64,000 bases of DNA from Chimonanthus salicifolius (GCA_013350335.1 CM023536.1:9692207-9756206), one strand, 5' to 3'; numbered from the stretch's first letter, positions 46,883-57,659 are shown. Notes: a model not told the origin generated them from the letters alone. Translations and numbers: made by a program.

Positions 46883-47066
46883 AATTATGAAAAATTATTC
46901 ACCGTATTAGATTCCACACCTACAACTACGTTTGTATTAGATAAAACTCACGCCGTATCTAAGTTTTAGTATTTTTGCTTAAATAAAAGAATCATAATTA
47001 TAAAAAGTCTTATAAATATTCAGTTCCAACCATTTAGTTTCTATTGTCATAGTTAACAACTTAATG

Positions 47067-50000
47067 TGTCACGCCCCGACCCGACCAGTGGGCCCGGAAC
47101 GCGACTGATTTTTTTTTTTTTTGAAAGGGAAGTAACTAAACCACAAGCGTTCTTGCTGGGCCGGATCAACAGTTAAGCCCAGCGGTTACACGTTAGTCCG
47201 TTAAGTGAACTCAAACATGTACCATATGCCTGCCTCCAAAAACCAAGACATAAACAACATCAACACATAACATAATCAAAATCAAACATCATTGATTATT
47301 TAATCATAACATGGTCTCAAATGGCAACATAGCCAATTACAACATTTAAACATAAATTAAGTACCACATCCGGTACTTAATACAAAAACAACGGTTCTTA
47401 GAACCAACAGAAAGATCAGGGCATTCCTCTCCGGGGGAATCCCAAAACACTGCTTTAGCTCAAACGCCCTAAGCCTGAAAGAGAGGGTCCTCCTCCTCGG
47501 GTTCATCGCCTGAAAGGTGAGTGGTGTGAGCTAACTAGCCCAGTGAAGGATAATTAACAATGCACATTAAGTAAATAGTAAAACAGGTTAGCAACAGTTC
47601 AATATCACATGCTTGATAACAATAAGCGATATCTCAAATAAGATAATAACATCATCAACTATCAATTACTGCCATTATCCACCGTAATGCCTGCCGACTA
47701 CACTGAGACCAGTATTGAGTCCCGACACGGTCAAAATACATCCTTGCAAGTACATCTCCGGCTCTTAAACTTAGTCGATACTGACACCCTCAAGTCAGCA
47801 ACTGACGACAGCATGGTCCGCCCATGGTCCAGTAGACATAAACCATCTCTCATATGACCGATATTGGTTCAATAGCCTAGGTACGTAGAAGCAGTCTTAC
47901 ATACACATACGGTCAACACCGTAATATCAAATCATCACAGCACTCTTACCATAGTGCATCATGTATAGGCACATGAGTGGGTTCATCAAAACCGAAACCA
48001 CTCATTGCTCAAAATAACACCTGTTTACAAAATCTGCAGAGTTAAGTTCCCTCACCGTGATCGTATGGTTTCGCGGTCTCTGTCAAACAACATACAAGTG
48101 CACAATCAATATACATATCAGATACGTACATATACGTAGTATTTGGAAATCACACGTTTTCCCACAAAATATCCAGGGTTCATGGAAATGAGTCTCTTAC
48201 TTGGTTTCTAGCCTTTTTAAATCATCCACAAGATAATAATATAATAATAAAAAGGGGCTCAGTCCAAACTCATATTGTCTTCTGGGCATTGACCAGATTG
48301 ACGTATTGAGTGAGGTCTAGATCCTCGGGTCATTTCTCGGTTGTCTTCTGGATAGGACCAGAGCTGACATTTTGAGTAGGCCTCGAGGTCACCCAGTGCC
48401 CGACTATAGTGCCGGCCTGAAAGTGAAACACTCAGTTCCCGACTAGTGTCGGACTGAAAGCGTATACAATAGTATTTATACTATAAATAATAAGAGGAAA
48501 ATGGGTTAGTACAATTTTAATTAACAGAGGGGGGTATAAATCACAACAATTAATCAAACACATTAATAATCAATAATCAAGATTAAAACAGTACTTAAAC
48601 AATATTTTATCATTTTCAAAACTGTGTTTCTCGGAACATCACTTCGGAACTTGGGTAGTGGCTTCGGATCATCCGAACCACTCAAAACTGGGTCTCTGGC
48701 CTCGGAACTTGGGGCTTGACTTCGGATCGTCCGAATACTGGATCTCGGACCTTCCGAAGTCCATCCAAAACAGAAAACAGAAAACAACGAGTCTCGATGG
48801 GTCTACAAGGCTCGGAACGTCCGAAGACTGGGTTCGGAACGTCCGAGAGGGTCGGTCCTTCCGAAAGGCTTGCCTCGGGCGTTCTGGGCTTCGGGTGAGC
48901 TCGGAACGTCTGAAGGCTGACGATCCTTCCGAGCTGGGCTTGGTCCTTCCGAGCTCGCTCGGTGCGTCCGAAGGGTCAGGTTCGCCTCGGGCGGTTTGGG
49001 CTTCGGGTTGAAGCTCGGAACGTCCGAGGGTCACGGCTCGGACCGTCCGAAGGTTCGGACCGTCCGAGGAACGGCTCTCGGACCTTCCGAGAGTCGTCGT
49101 CTCCAACTGTCTGCAACAGCAGACAGTCACGGCGGAAAAATGGTGAAATGCGATTCCAGAAAGGGAGGGCTTCCCGGATTCGTTTTTCACATCGGTCTGG
49201 TTTGATGGACTCCTCTGGGAGTCCTCTTTACACAGGATTTGTTTTGAACTCGAAAGCTCAAAGGGCCATCCGATTTTAAGGGTAAATCATCACGGGTACA
49301 TGAAACCCATGGTTTTCCTTAAAACTTAAAACTGGTTTTTCTCCATCAAAACGGGGTCAATTTTTGATTTTCTTGATTCTAAATCGGTTAGAATTTAAAA
49401 AGAAAAGCAATGGATACCTTGGTTTCGATTCCTGGGTTGAAATTCGGATCTTTGGAAAATCTCCCACTAGCTTAGTGTTACTGAAAAACAGAAGCGCAGC
49501 AGGGCGTTTTTGCCGGTTTTTACAGAGAGCAGAGAGGGAAGAAATGCAGAAATCTGCTGGGAATTCAAACGGACGAAGGTGCCTTGAATTTATAGGCTCC
49601 TCTGGCCGGAAAATCGGCTGAATCCGATGGGACGGGACGGCGGAAGGTGATCATCACCGCCGGAAAAAGGGCCGAGCGGCCAGTGCACGCTGAGTAGCGT
49701 GTGCAGGCTGCTCTGCATTTGCAGATCAGTCCCTCAGGTATTTTCAAATTGCAGAAAGGTCCTGGTTTTCATACAAACCGATCTTTAAACTAAAAGGGAT
49801 AAATTAAAAACTTAAAAATCAGATCTAACCTTACAGATGGGTCGGGTTTTGAAAACCTTGGTCACCATAAAAATTTCAGATTTTATCTCTCACTAAAAAC
49901 CCTTGATTTAGACAAAAATCATGTTTTACCCAAAATTACTTAATTAAACAAATGTAAAAATAACTATTTTATAGACCTCATTTTAAAGTGAAATGAAATA

Positions 50001-50410
50001 TCTAGATTATTCTTAAAATAGTCTATCATCACATACCATTTTCAAGATTTATCTCCTTCCCGAAATTATTTAAAATAATTAAAACTCTCTTTCGGGTTCC
50101 GACGGGCGATATTTAAATATCATTTTCAGAAAATAATTTCATTTTAAAATCAGAAATGTAAATCCTTCATTAAGGAGAGTATTATTCACCAATAATATTC
50201 ACAAAAATCACACCATTTGTAAAGATATACACAACAAGTGGCAAATTACCAAAATACCCCTCCAGCTGAGAGGGCTGGATCTCTGAGCTTACGAGCTCGG
50301 ATTGGACCTCGCTTGGGCTTTTCTCAAAGCTCTGACTAAAAACCTCCAGATCATCCGGTTAAAACACGAAATTAAGCTAAAACATGCTTAATCCGGGGCA
50401 GGGTATTACA
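47067..50410 (-). mobile_element. Large solo LTR, 3.34 kb
   Basis: Flanked by the 5-bp duplication TAATG (47062-47066 and 50411-50415). In plus sense it runs TGTCACGCCCCGACC to CAGGGTATTACA; in minus sense TGTAATACCCTGCC to CGGGGCGTGACA. I favour minus orientation because an A run follows transcript-like text near its 3' end there. No gag-pol domain or second LTR was found, so it is a solo LTR or a non-coding LTR element. It includes the palindrome cluster at 48640-49100. Confidence 0.75.
48640..49110. repeat. Cluster of near-palindromic TCGGANCNTCCGA words
   Basis: About fifteen variants (CTCGGAACGTCCGAAG, TTCGGACCGTCCGAGG, CTCGGACCTTCCGAAG and others) lie at intervals of about 15-60 bp, GC-rich in an AT-rich element. 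Long open frames on both strands here follow from the repeats and are not genes. Confidence 0.8.
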
Positions 50411-51360
50411 TAATGTATCATAATAATTGCGTGATTTGTATATTTAAATATGTCTAATCTAATGTTTTAATTACAAGGCAAGAGATGACTTTGTATAATT
50501 AACCTTCTACTCTGGTTGCGATCAATGAGTTTTAGCAAATGCTTCATTTTACAATTCAGTAATTTGAGCGGCTAAAAATTGTACCTTCTTTTTACCTTTT
50601 GAAGATCTAATTTTTTGTTTCTAAAAATTATAACAATAAATAAAAATGAAATTAATTTATCTTCACTTTATTTTTCTCACCATATGATTGATTAATAGAT
50701 GAGTTGATTCATCACTTTTTTATTTTTAAAATAATAAAAATGTACCATACGGAAAGAGTTACATTAATTTGAAAAATGAAAACTCTAATAAAGTATAAAT
50801 GAATCATTAATTTCTATCACTTAATTTTAATTTAAATAGTATATGTTATTTATTATATATACTAATCTAACCAAACTAAATTTTAAATTGTCGATCTGTT
50901 TATTAAATTTATTCAAACTCCTTTAGATATTTAATTTAAGTGAAAAATTTACAATTTACCGAAAGCTATAACTTAGCTGTCTATTTTAATTTTTTTAATA
51001 AAATACTATAAGTATTGAATAAATTTAATTTAATTTAGATTATTATATTAAATTTTAATAAATTGATATTTAACTTGTTTTGGAATAAATTATATTAAAT
51101 AAAATGCATTCTAGATCTACTTAAATATATAATTTTTTTTATTCAATGTCGATCTTAATTTAAAAGTTCTACGTCTAAAATCAATTAGCAATTTTATTAT
51201 TTAATATCAAATAAACAGCAACTTATTTTTAATGTAATTTAAAAATTATATAAATTTTATGACTATTTATAATTTGATATAATAATATGCAGAAATAATT
51301 TTATGACTATATATAATTTGTAAATTGAACCGTTATATAAGATGAATATAGTGTAATAAT
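50411..51360. other. AT-rich DNA upstream of RING copy 2
   Basis: No gene. From about 51040 it matches the blocks at 30400-30900 and 59080-59280 (AATTGATATTTAACTTGTTTTGG, CATTCTAGATCTACTTAAATAT). Confidence 0.5.
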
Positions 51361-51701
51361 AATTTCTTAGCGATGACACGCGTCATATTATCATTGGTCT
51401 GTTTTAAAGAGCTGGGGACAGATTTTTCGTTTAAATATTAAAATAATTTACAGATCTATTCCATAAAGTTACCGTTGCAAAATCTCTTAAAGTTACCGTT
51501 GCAAACTCTCTTCTTCTCTCTAGAAACCCTCCGTTTCTAATCTTCTTCTCTAGAAACCTGAAACACTCTGAAACTCTTCAAAGCTTGCTATCTTGTGTTC
51601 TGCATTCATCAAAAGAAATATTCTTCTGCGTATTCTTCTTCTTTAAGGAAAGAGAACCAGAAACCCTCTCTGTTTCTGTTCTTCTTCTCTGGAAAAGAGC
51701 A
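51361..51701 (+). promoter_or_regulatory. Promoter and leader of the intact RING gene
   Basis: CACGCG (51377-51382) is followed 10 nt later by ATTGG (51393-51397, an inverted CCAAT box). The same spacing occurs with CACGTG in the other copies. Then come GTTTAAATATTAAAATAATT and ATAAAGTTACCGTTGCAAA, the latter part repeated once. The leader is rich in CTCTTCTTCTCT. Confidence 0.55.
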
Positions 51702-52406
51702 ATGTATGAGCACGGGCCATTTTTTCTCACGACAGCCTCTTTCGATGTCTCAAATGAGAGATGGGAGAAAGACAGAGATCCCAAAGCTTCTGTTAGAATT
51801 CGATATCGAGAGATGCATAAATTGATTTCATTTTCTATCGGAGAAGCTGCCGTTCTTCTTGAAGAGGATGTGACGCTTGAGACTCAAAGGTACTTCCCAT
51901 CTGACATTTTCTCAATGTTGGTACCCATAGAAGCCAGGCGGATTGCCTTCGATGCACTTACATCCATGGGACTTCCTCTGAATCGTCTCTCAGAAATCTC
52001 TTCCGTCATCAGCGAGGCTGCTTCTTTGGCTTTGAATTCTGAATCCCGATGCTTGATCGCCAATATTGAAATAGACAAGGTGATAGAATGTGTATGCGAT
52101 GAGAGAGAGACCCTTGAATGGGTATTGGGAGAGTCGGAGATATCAAATGAAGATATGGGATTTGGAACAGAACCGGCTGCTCCGCAAGCAATCCAATCGC
52201 TCAAGAGAAAGAGATTCCAACAAGATGACGATGCCGACACTATATGCATGGTATGTCTGGAAGAATTTGAAATCGGCACGGACGTCACACACATGCCCTG
52301 TTCTCATCTCTTTCATGAAGAATGTATCTCTGAATGGTTGGAGCGAAGCAATTCATGTCCTTTGTGCAGAATCAAATTGACAGAGGCAACACCACAATCA
52401 GAGTAA
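51702..52406 (+). CDS. RING-H2 E3 ubiquitin ligase-like protein, intact single exon
   Basis: Predicted to recruit an E2 enzyme and ubiquitinate an unknown target. 234 residues. The C-terminal RING-H2 has all eight zinc ligands: Cys182, Cys185, Cys200, His202, His205, Cys208, Cys219 and Cys222 (CMVCLEEF, MPCSHLFHEEC, CPLC), spaced C-x2-C-x14-C-x-H-x2-H-x2-C-x10-C-x2-C. A basic patch, LKRKRFQQ, precedes it. The N-terminal 170 residues (SVRIRYREMHKLISFSIGEA and IEARRIAFDALTSMGLPLNR) match no domain I know. There is no membrane helix. Start MYEHGP is chosen because all three copies conserve it; the frame is open for 39 more codons upstream. It is the only unbroken member of the local array. Confidence 0.85.
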   Translation: MYEHGPFFLTTASFDVSNERWEKDRDPKASVRIRYREMHKLISFSIGEAAVLLEEDVTLETQRYFPSDIFSMLVPIEARRIAFDALTSMGLPLNRLSEISSVISEAASLALNSESRCLIANIEIDKVIECVCDERETLEWVLGESEISNEDMGFGTEPAAPQAIQSLKRKRFQQDDDADTICMVCLEEFEIGTDVTHMPCSHLFHEECISEWLERSNSCPLCRIKLTEATPQSE

Positions 52407-52760
52407 TTTTTCATTTCAAGATCCAGGGTTTTTTTTCCTATAATTGGGTCTGTTATATTTTTGTTCATGATTTTCCATTTATTCCCTTTTGTAATTACAT
52501 TTTTATTTTTAGATTCATGGGTTTTTTTTTGTAATTTGGGTCAATGGGTGGGTTTTTTTCAAAAAACTCATTTACCCTTTTTCTGTAATTACCTTTTTCA
52601 TTTCTAGATCCATGATTTTGTTTTCCTATAATTTGGGTTAGCACTTATTTTCTTTTTCATAATTTTCCATGTATTTCTATGTAATTACTTTCTCTTCATT
52701 AATAAATTCATGGGTTTTTTTTTATGATTGGTTCTGTTAGTATATACTTGTTATGCTGAT
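52407..52760 (+). repeat. 3' flank of the intact RING gene
   Basis: The same T-rich sentence order as after the other copies (TTTCTAGATCCATGATTTTG, TTTTCCATGTATTTCTATGTAATTAC, CTCTTCATTAATAAATTCATGG). AATAAA within the last word is a candidate polyadenylation signal. Confidence 0.65.
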
Positions 52761-53160
52761 ATTTGATACCCTTGTACATTTTGTTTCATCAATACAAATA
52801 TCACAAAGAAAAATTGTATCATTGTTTTGAAAGCCATCTGGGGCTACACCTCAAGAAACAATTTCAATGCTTTAACATGTACCACCCTTTGGGAAACATG
52901 ATACTATCCTTAAGTACTAGACTTCAAATTTTGACCTTGTCTGAAGCTCACAGGTCAGGACCTTATATTGCACCTAATGTATCCTGCCACAGATACAGAA
53001 CCACAGATAAGTAAATATTCCCCAAACAGTAACTAGTTTAGATTTTCCAAAATTATAGTGGCTGCACAAAGCAATACATGCAAAATCCAAACTGGATCCA
53101 TGCGAATGAGTGGACTGAAAATTTCTATAAGGTTTCAATCATTAATGTAATGGGTAACAA
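52761..53160. other. No recognised feature
   Basis: Short frames only. Neither strand gives further sorting-nexin exons. Confidence 0.4.
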
Positions 53161-53361
53161 CTACCAAATGTTTAACAGTGTGCTGGCTTTAACAGTGGCG
53201 GTCTCCAAACATCTATAATCAGTGGCTTGTATTCTCTGGGAATTGTAGATCGGCTGCTCTGTCTCAAATTTTGTTAGTTTGACGAATGTTAATCCCAACT
53301 CTCCCATGGTTTCTCCAATATCTTGCTGAGCTTTGACAAGAGCTTCAGCTTGCACTTCCAA
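53161..53361 (-). pseudogene. Sorting nexin 2 (SNX2) exon fragment
   Basis: On the minus strand the frame reads AEALVKAQQDIGETMGELGL, then TFVKLTKFETEQPIYNSQR and TVKAS. This is the Vps5/BAR-domain segment of plant SNX2A/SNX2B, retromer-associated proteins of endosomal trafficking. The reading ends at a stop soon after KAS, where the family normally continues for more than 100 residues, and no neighbouring exon is found. An A run with unrelated sequence lies upstream. Probably a captured or duplicated fragment rather than a gene. Confidence 0.75.
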
Positions 53362-54099
53362 AGAATAAGATTTTTTTTTTTTTTTTAATTTACGTGGGGG
53401 AAACGCAGGATACCCTAAGAAGTTTATTTCATCAAAATATAATGATCATTGTGTATGCCGAACTTCTCAATGTCTATTAAATGATTGTTGTCAAAAAGGG
53501 TTTAGCAATTACACAATCTTAAAATGATTTTATTATCTGGTGAGATTATAAAAATGATGCAATTCCAACTATCCATAATAGGGATTAGTTACAAGCATAG
53601 TTGTTATTATATGGGATAAATGACTTTGATGGTGATGTTGAAGATGGATGTTAGAAATAATCTGTTTCAGTTCGATTGACTGACTAGAGCATTCCATTCT
53701 GATTCTGACAAGTTTAATCAAACAGATCAATAAAAATGTATTACACATGAAATTTAATAACAATACCTCCTTTACCTTTTTTTCCCCAACTATTATTATG
53801 CCCCTGCTAAGTCCTTAAAATGAGGGGTAAATATGTTTTCTTTACCTTTCCACTTCTTAAACCAATGAGAAACGAACGATTTCTATCAAACCCTAATGCC
53901 TAAAACCCAATGATTGCTATCAGACCACTGAAGTAAAAAAGAAATGATTACTTCGGAGACCAAAGGAAGAACTTCAGCTGTATAACAACATAGTCGCTGA
54001 TAATTACATAAAATGAATGCATGGAAGAATTAAGTTCAAGTTTTTTGGGGAAAGGAAATTTTCACTAACAAAAGGATGACAATATTGGTAAGAAGTTAT
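53362..54099. other. Intergenic, no gene seen
   Basis: A T run at 53371-53386, then ordinary AT-rich sequence without recognisable features. Confidence 0.4.
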
Positions 54100-54385
54100 T
54101 GGGGCAGCAGATTGGGTTCCACAGTAGAGGTATTGGATGTGACAAGGTTGTGCTGACAGGTGAAAGAGATATATAAGGGTCTCTTTACTTGAGTTTGGGT
54201 TTTATCTTTGGGATTAATCTTGAATGATGTATTCTCTCTTTCTCTTCTAATATAGTGAAATCACGCTCAGGAGACGTAGGCCGAGTGAGTCGAACCACGT
54301 AAAATTATTGGTGTTCGTGTGTTGATTACTTCTTGTTCTTGTTTTATTCCGTTAATTAATAGTGTGTTTATTTTACTAATAAACC
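54100..54385 (+). mobile_element. Copia-type LTR fragment related to the 9457 solo LTR
   Basis: GATATATAAGGGTCTC (about 54168) is TATA-like. TATTCTCTCTTTCTC and GGAGACGTAGGCCGAGTGAG..CGAACCACGTAAA follow, in the order seen at 10110-10205. Ends are not delimited. Confidence 0.5.
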
Positions 54386-55045
54386 TAGCAAAGCAGATTA
54401 CATGCACAAGCATTTACAAATGTGAGACTGACAAAACAACTACAGAACAGCAAAGACTGTAGAAATTAAACTCAACATTCACAAGGAAACACAAACAATG
54501 CAAACTTCAGACCGTTTGACCTCCACACAATTAGCTATTTCCCTGGCCACTAAACTTCTGATATCCTCTTGAGCTTACTTCACTCAATAGAAGATAGTCC
54601 TGTTAGAAAGGTTGATGTGAGCCAGCATCTAACTTGTGCAACTCCAGCTACAAACAAGGAGTACATGCACAACATCAGGGGCTTTACCTGTCCCCCAGCA
54701 AATGATCCCTATTCCCACTCTCAAACTAGTAGGTCCTAGACTGTTCAAACCATTTTGAAGGTGAACGTCTCTGAACCATCAAACATCTAGTAGGCTGCCG
54801 CCTAGGTCCCCCAGACAGAAAGGGTCCACACACACATAAATTCCTTAATATAAGTCACAAAGGGCCCCTGAGATTTTAGGGGATCTCAGGGCCGGCCCTG
54901 ATGCTATCAACCCTATATAAGAAGCAATGCCACCCTCACAAAGCACATCTGTTCCTTTTAGTCACCCAGCTATCATCAATCAACTGCCACCCCATCTCTT
55001 AGGCATGAACTTAGTAGTTTTAAACATGTCCATCACAGTCGTTTA
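54386..55045. other. Intergenic, no gene seen
   Basis: No domain-bearing frame. AGGGCCGGCCCTG at about 54888 is an isolated GC-rich palindrome. Confidence 0.35.
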
Positions 55046-55690
55046 CGCCAGTCAAGTTGGCAGAGACAACAACATAAACAGAGTAATTTTTCATTTATTC
55101 TTTTTTCATTTTTGGATCCATTGGGTTTTCTGGGTTTTTTTTCCTATAATTGGGTATGTTGTATTTTTTTCATGATTTTCCATTTATTCTTTTTTGTAAT
55201 TACATTTTTATTTTTAGATCCATGGGGTTTTTTTTTTTTTTTTTTTGGAATTTGGGTCAATTGGTGGGTTTTTTAAAAAAAATCCATTTACCCTTTTTTG
55301 TAATTCCCTTTTTAATTTCTAGATCCATGATTTTGTTTTCCTGTAATTTGGGTCAGCTCTTGTATTCTTTTCCATAATTTTCCATTTATTTCTATATAAT
55401 GTTTTTCTCTTCATTAATGGATTCATGGGTTTTTTTTTATGATTGGTTCTGTTACTGAATTTTATTCATCACTGAATGTAAATTTTTAAAAATTTAGGAT
55501 ATATGTCTGATGGTTAAAAATCAATCTTAACATTATATACTCGCCTCTCATAGTTATATAATTATTGAGAAAAACGTTTATAAAATTTATAATTCTACGA
55601 TTTCCAATTGGTTATTAAAGACATAAATGATTTTACCACGTGAATTAGTTTTTACCGTATAGTTGAGAAATGTAGAAGAGAATACAGATG
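55046..55690 (+). pseudogene. RING gene copy 4: last codons and 3' flank only
   Basis: CAGTCAAGTTGGCAGAGACA through AACAGAGTAATTTTTCATTT matches the last ~13 codons, stop and 3' flank of the RING genes. The flank then continues in order to GTTATATAATTATTGAGAAA. Everything upstream is unrelated, so the copy is truncated at its 5' side. Confidence 0.75.
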
Positions 55691-55822
55691 GATGTTAAAA
55701 GAGACAATGCTTCACTCGTTCACTTCTTTTTAATTGAAAGAATTATCTCATTCTTAATTTGGTAAAATCTTCAGTTTGAAATATTGGTGAAACCAATATT
55801 ATCTTAGTTTGATAGGTGGAGC

Positions 55823-56376
55823 CTAAGGTTTAAATATCGGCCGATACATATCGTATCGGCCGATATATATCAGTTTTTTTAAACCGAGTAATATCGGCCG
55901 ATACGATAAGTATCGGCCGTACATACCGAATATTGGCCGATATGGCCGATATTCGGTCCGAAATATCGGTCACAATATCGGCCGATATTCATAAATATCG
56001 GTATTTTAAAAAAAAAAAAATTTAAAACACCGATACGGTTTTTCGCGGTTTTTACATCGTTTTTCGCGGTTTTTCGCAGTTTTCCACGGTTTACGGTTCT
56101 CAGGGGTATTCACGGTTTTTCGCGGTTTTCGCGGTTTTCCGCGGTTTTCCACGGTTTTCCGCGGTTCAGGGTTTACGGTTCTCAGGGGGTTCACGGTTTT
56201 TTACGGTTTTTTGCGGTTTTTTGCGGTTTTTTTGCGGTTCCGATATCGGAGGAGAGAGAAAATGCCGATATCGGTATGAGAGATAAAATTATCGGCCGAT
56301 ATATCGCTCGTATCGCATATCGGCCGATATTTACATATCGGCCGATATATCGGTGACACCGTTTTTTGAATCCCTG
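55823..56376. mobile_element. hAT MITE, CGATAT family, copy 5
   Basis: Flanked by a perfect 8-bp GGTGGAGC (55815-55822 and 56377-56384). Left end CTAAGGTTTAAATATCGG, right end TTTTTTGAATCCCTG. Rich in ATATCGGCCGATAT on both sides of an internal CGCGGTTTTT-type minisatellite (56034-56240). It is inserted in repeat R1. Confidence 0.88.
56034..56240. repeat. CGCGGTTTTT-type minisatellite inside the MITE
   Basis: About twenty imperfect units of 8-11 bp (CGGTTTTTCG, CGGTTTTCCG, CGGTTTTTTG). A longer phrase, GGTTTACGGTTCTCAGGGG, occurs twice, so an amplified higher-order unit is present. Confidence 0.8.
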
Positions 56377-56401
56377 GGTGGAGCGACCCAAGTCCCATAA
56401 G

Positions 56402-56593
56402 CAGGAAAATTAATATCGACCGATATGTATCGTATTGACTGATATGTATCGGTTTTAATACCTTTACATATCGGCCGATATCCTATATATATCGTTGATA
56501 TATATTACCGATATTGATAATTTTAATAAAAAAAAATAAGAAATAGATATTTATCAGCCGATTTATCGGCCGTTGTCGTTTTCTTAACTCTTG
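56402..56593. mobile_element. hAT MITE, CGATAT family, copy 6
   Basis: Ends CAGGAAAATTAATATCG and TCTTAACTCTTG, flanks CCCATAAG (56394-56401) and CTCATAAG (56594-56601), one mismatch in 8. 192 bp. Only 25 bp separate it from copy 5. Confidence 0.82.
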
Positions 56594-56920
56594 CTCATAA
56601 GAATTTTATAAAAGCAAATCTTTAACTTGAACATTTTTTTATAATTTTTTGTTTCTAAATATATATAATATATAAAAATTCTTGATCAGATTTTCAAATT
56701 TTCTAGATTTGAAAGTCTCTAACTCTATTGATTTTTGTAAGAATTTTGTACTTTCAAATAATAATATAATAACTATATTAACTATTTTAACGTGGCCACT
56801 AGATTGGTTTGCACATAGGCCTAAATGTAGCTGATACTTAAGAAATTTTTTTATTTGAGATTTTTTGGTAAAAAATATTAAATGGAGTTTATACACAGAT
56901 GCTTGATGGCTTCATTCCAT
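56594..56920 (+). repeat. Dispersed repeat R1, copy 2
   Basis: Continues the R1 text from 46150 onward (AGAATTTTATAAAAGCAAATC, ACGTGGCCACTAGATTGG, ACATAGGCCTAAATGTAGC). Its MITE and SINE sites are empty or absent. Confidence 0.75.
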
Positions 56921-57131
56921 TTTTCTATTTTTTTATTTGCTGGTTTTTTTCATAAAACCTTTCCATCTAGGCTTCCTCTCTGCAGACGGTGAGGCTTACA
57001 CCTGTGTGGGGTCCACACGGGATGACTCCACAGGTGATATGGCAGTTGAAGTCAATTCACGCGGGACCCACAATTGTGATAACATGAAGTTCAAAGTACT
57101 CTTCCCCGTCGGTCCGATCAAACATTTGAAT

Positions 57132-57476
57132 TATAACCCAACCCGGTCCGAGTTACAAATATATGGAACCCGACCTAACTCAACTCGGACTTTTGACCCG
57201 GACGTCTTGACCCGACCCGACCCGAATTATAACCCGACTTAACTCGAACCGCATTTTGAACCTATTTTAGCCTACTTTTTATAGGATCGGGTTTGATCGG
57301 GGTCGGGTGGGGTAAACTTAAAAATCTCTCAACCCAACCCTACCTGAATTCAATGCGGATTTCTGACTTCTCAACCCGACCTGACCCACTGATCCGACTT
57401 TCATAACCCGACCCACATGATTTTCGAGTCGGGTTATGTGGGTTCGGGCCAAAACCCGACATGAGTTTCACCCCTA
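57132..57476. mobile_element. hAT MITE, CCGAC-rich family, copy 3, left end lost
   Basis: Right end ATGAGTTTCACCCCTA and the whole interior match the copies at 21538 and 25669. A perfect 8-bp ATTTGAAT stands on both sides (57124-57131 and 57477-57484), yet the usual TAGGGGTGAAA left terminus is missing and the element begins TATAACCCAACCCGG. Confidence 0.85.
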
Positions 57477-57659
57477 ATTTGAATAGACAATTATTTGATT
57501 ATGATGAATCGGGTCTCTAGATCTGATGCCTGCATTATATTTTCAATCCAAAGACTAGTCTCGTATGGATTATTATTACGTATGAATTATTATTACACCT
57601 ATCATAATATTCGAATTCAAAAGCTTTTTAATTGTTAGGATTAGATATCCAGCCTATAG

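Larger units (their letters stand above)
46101..46950 (+). repeat. Dispersed repeat R1, copy 1, with two insertions
   Basis: AGAGCGACCCAAGTCC, TTGATCATATTCTCAAATTT, ACGTGGCCACTAGATTG, TTTGCACATAGGCCTAAATG and ATCAATCAATTATGAAAAATTAT occur in the same order at 56377-56900 and 57665-58110. This copy is interrupted by a MITE (46358-46533) and a SINE (46723-46882). Confidence 0.8.

Noticed and set aside
48669..49190. 173-codon minus and 117-codon plus frames
   Set aside because: Both follow from the GC-rich TCGGANCNTCCGA word cluster in the large LTR, which lacks stops in several frames.
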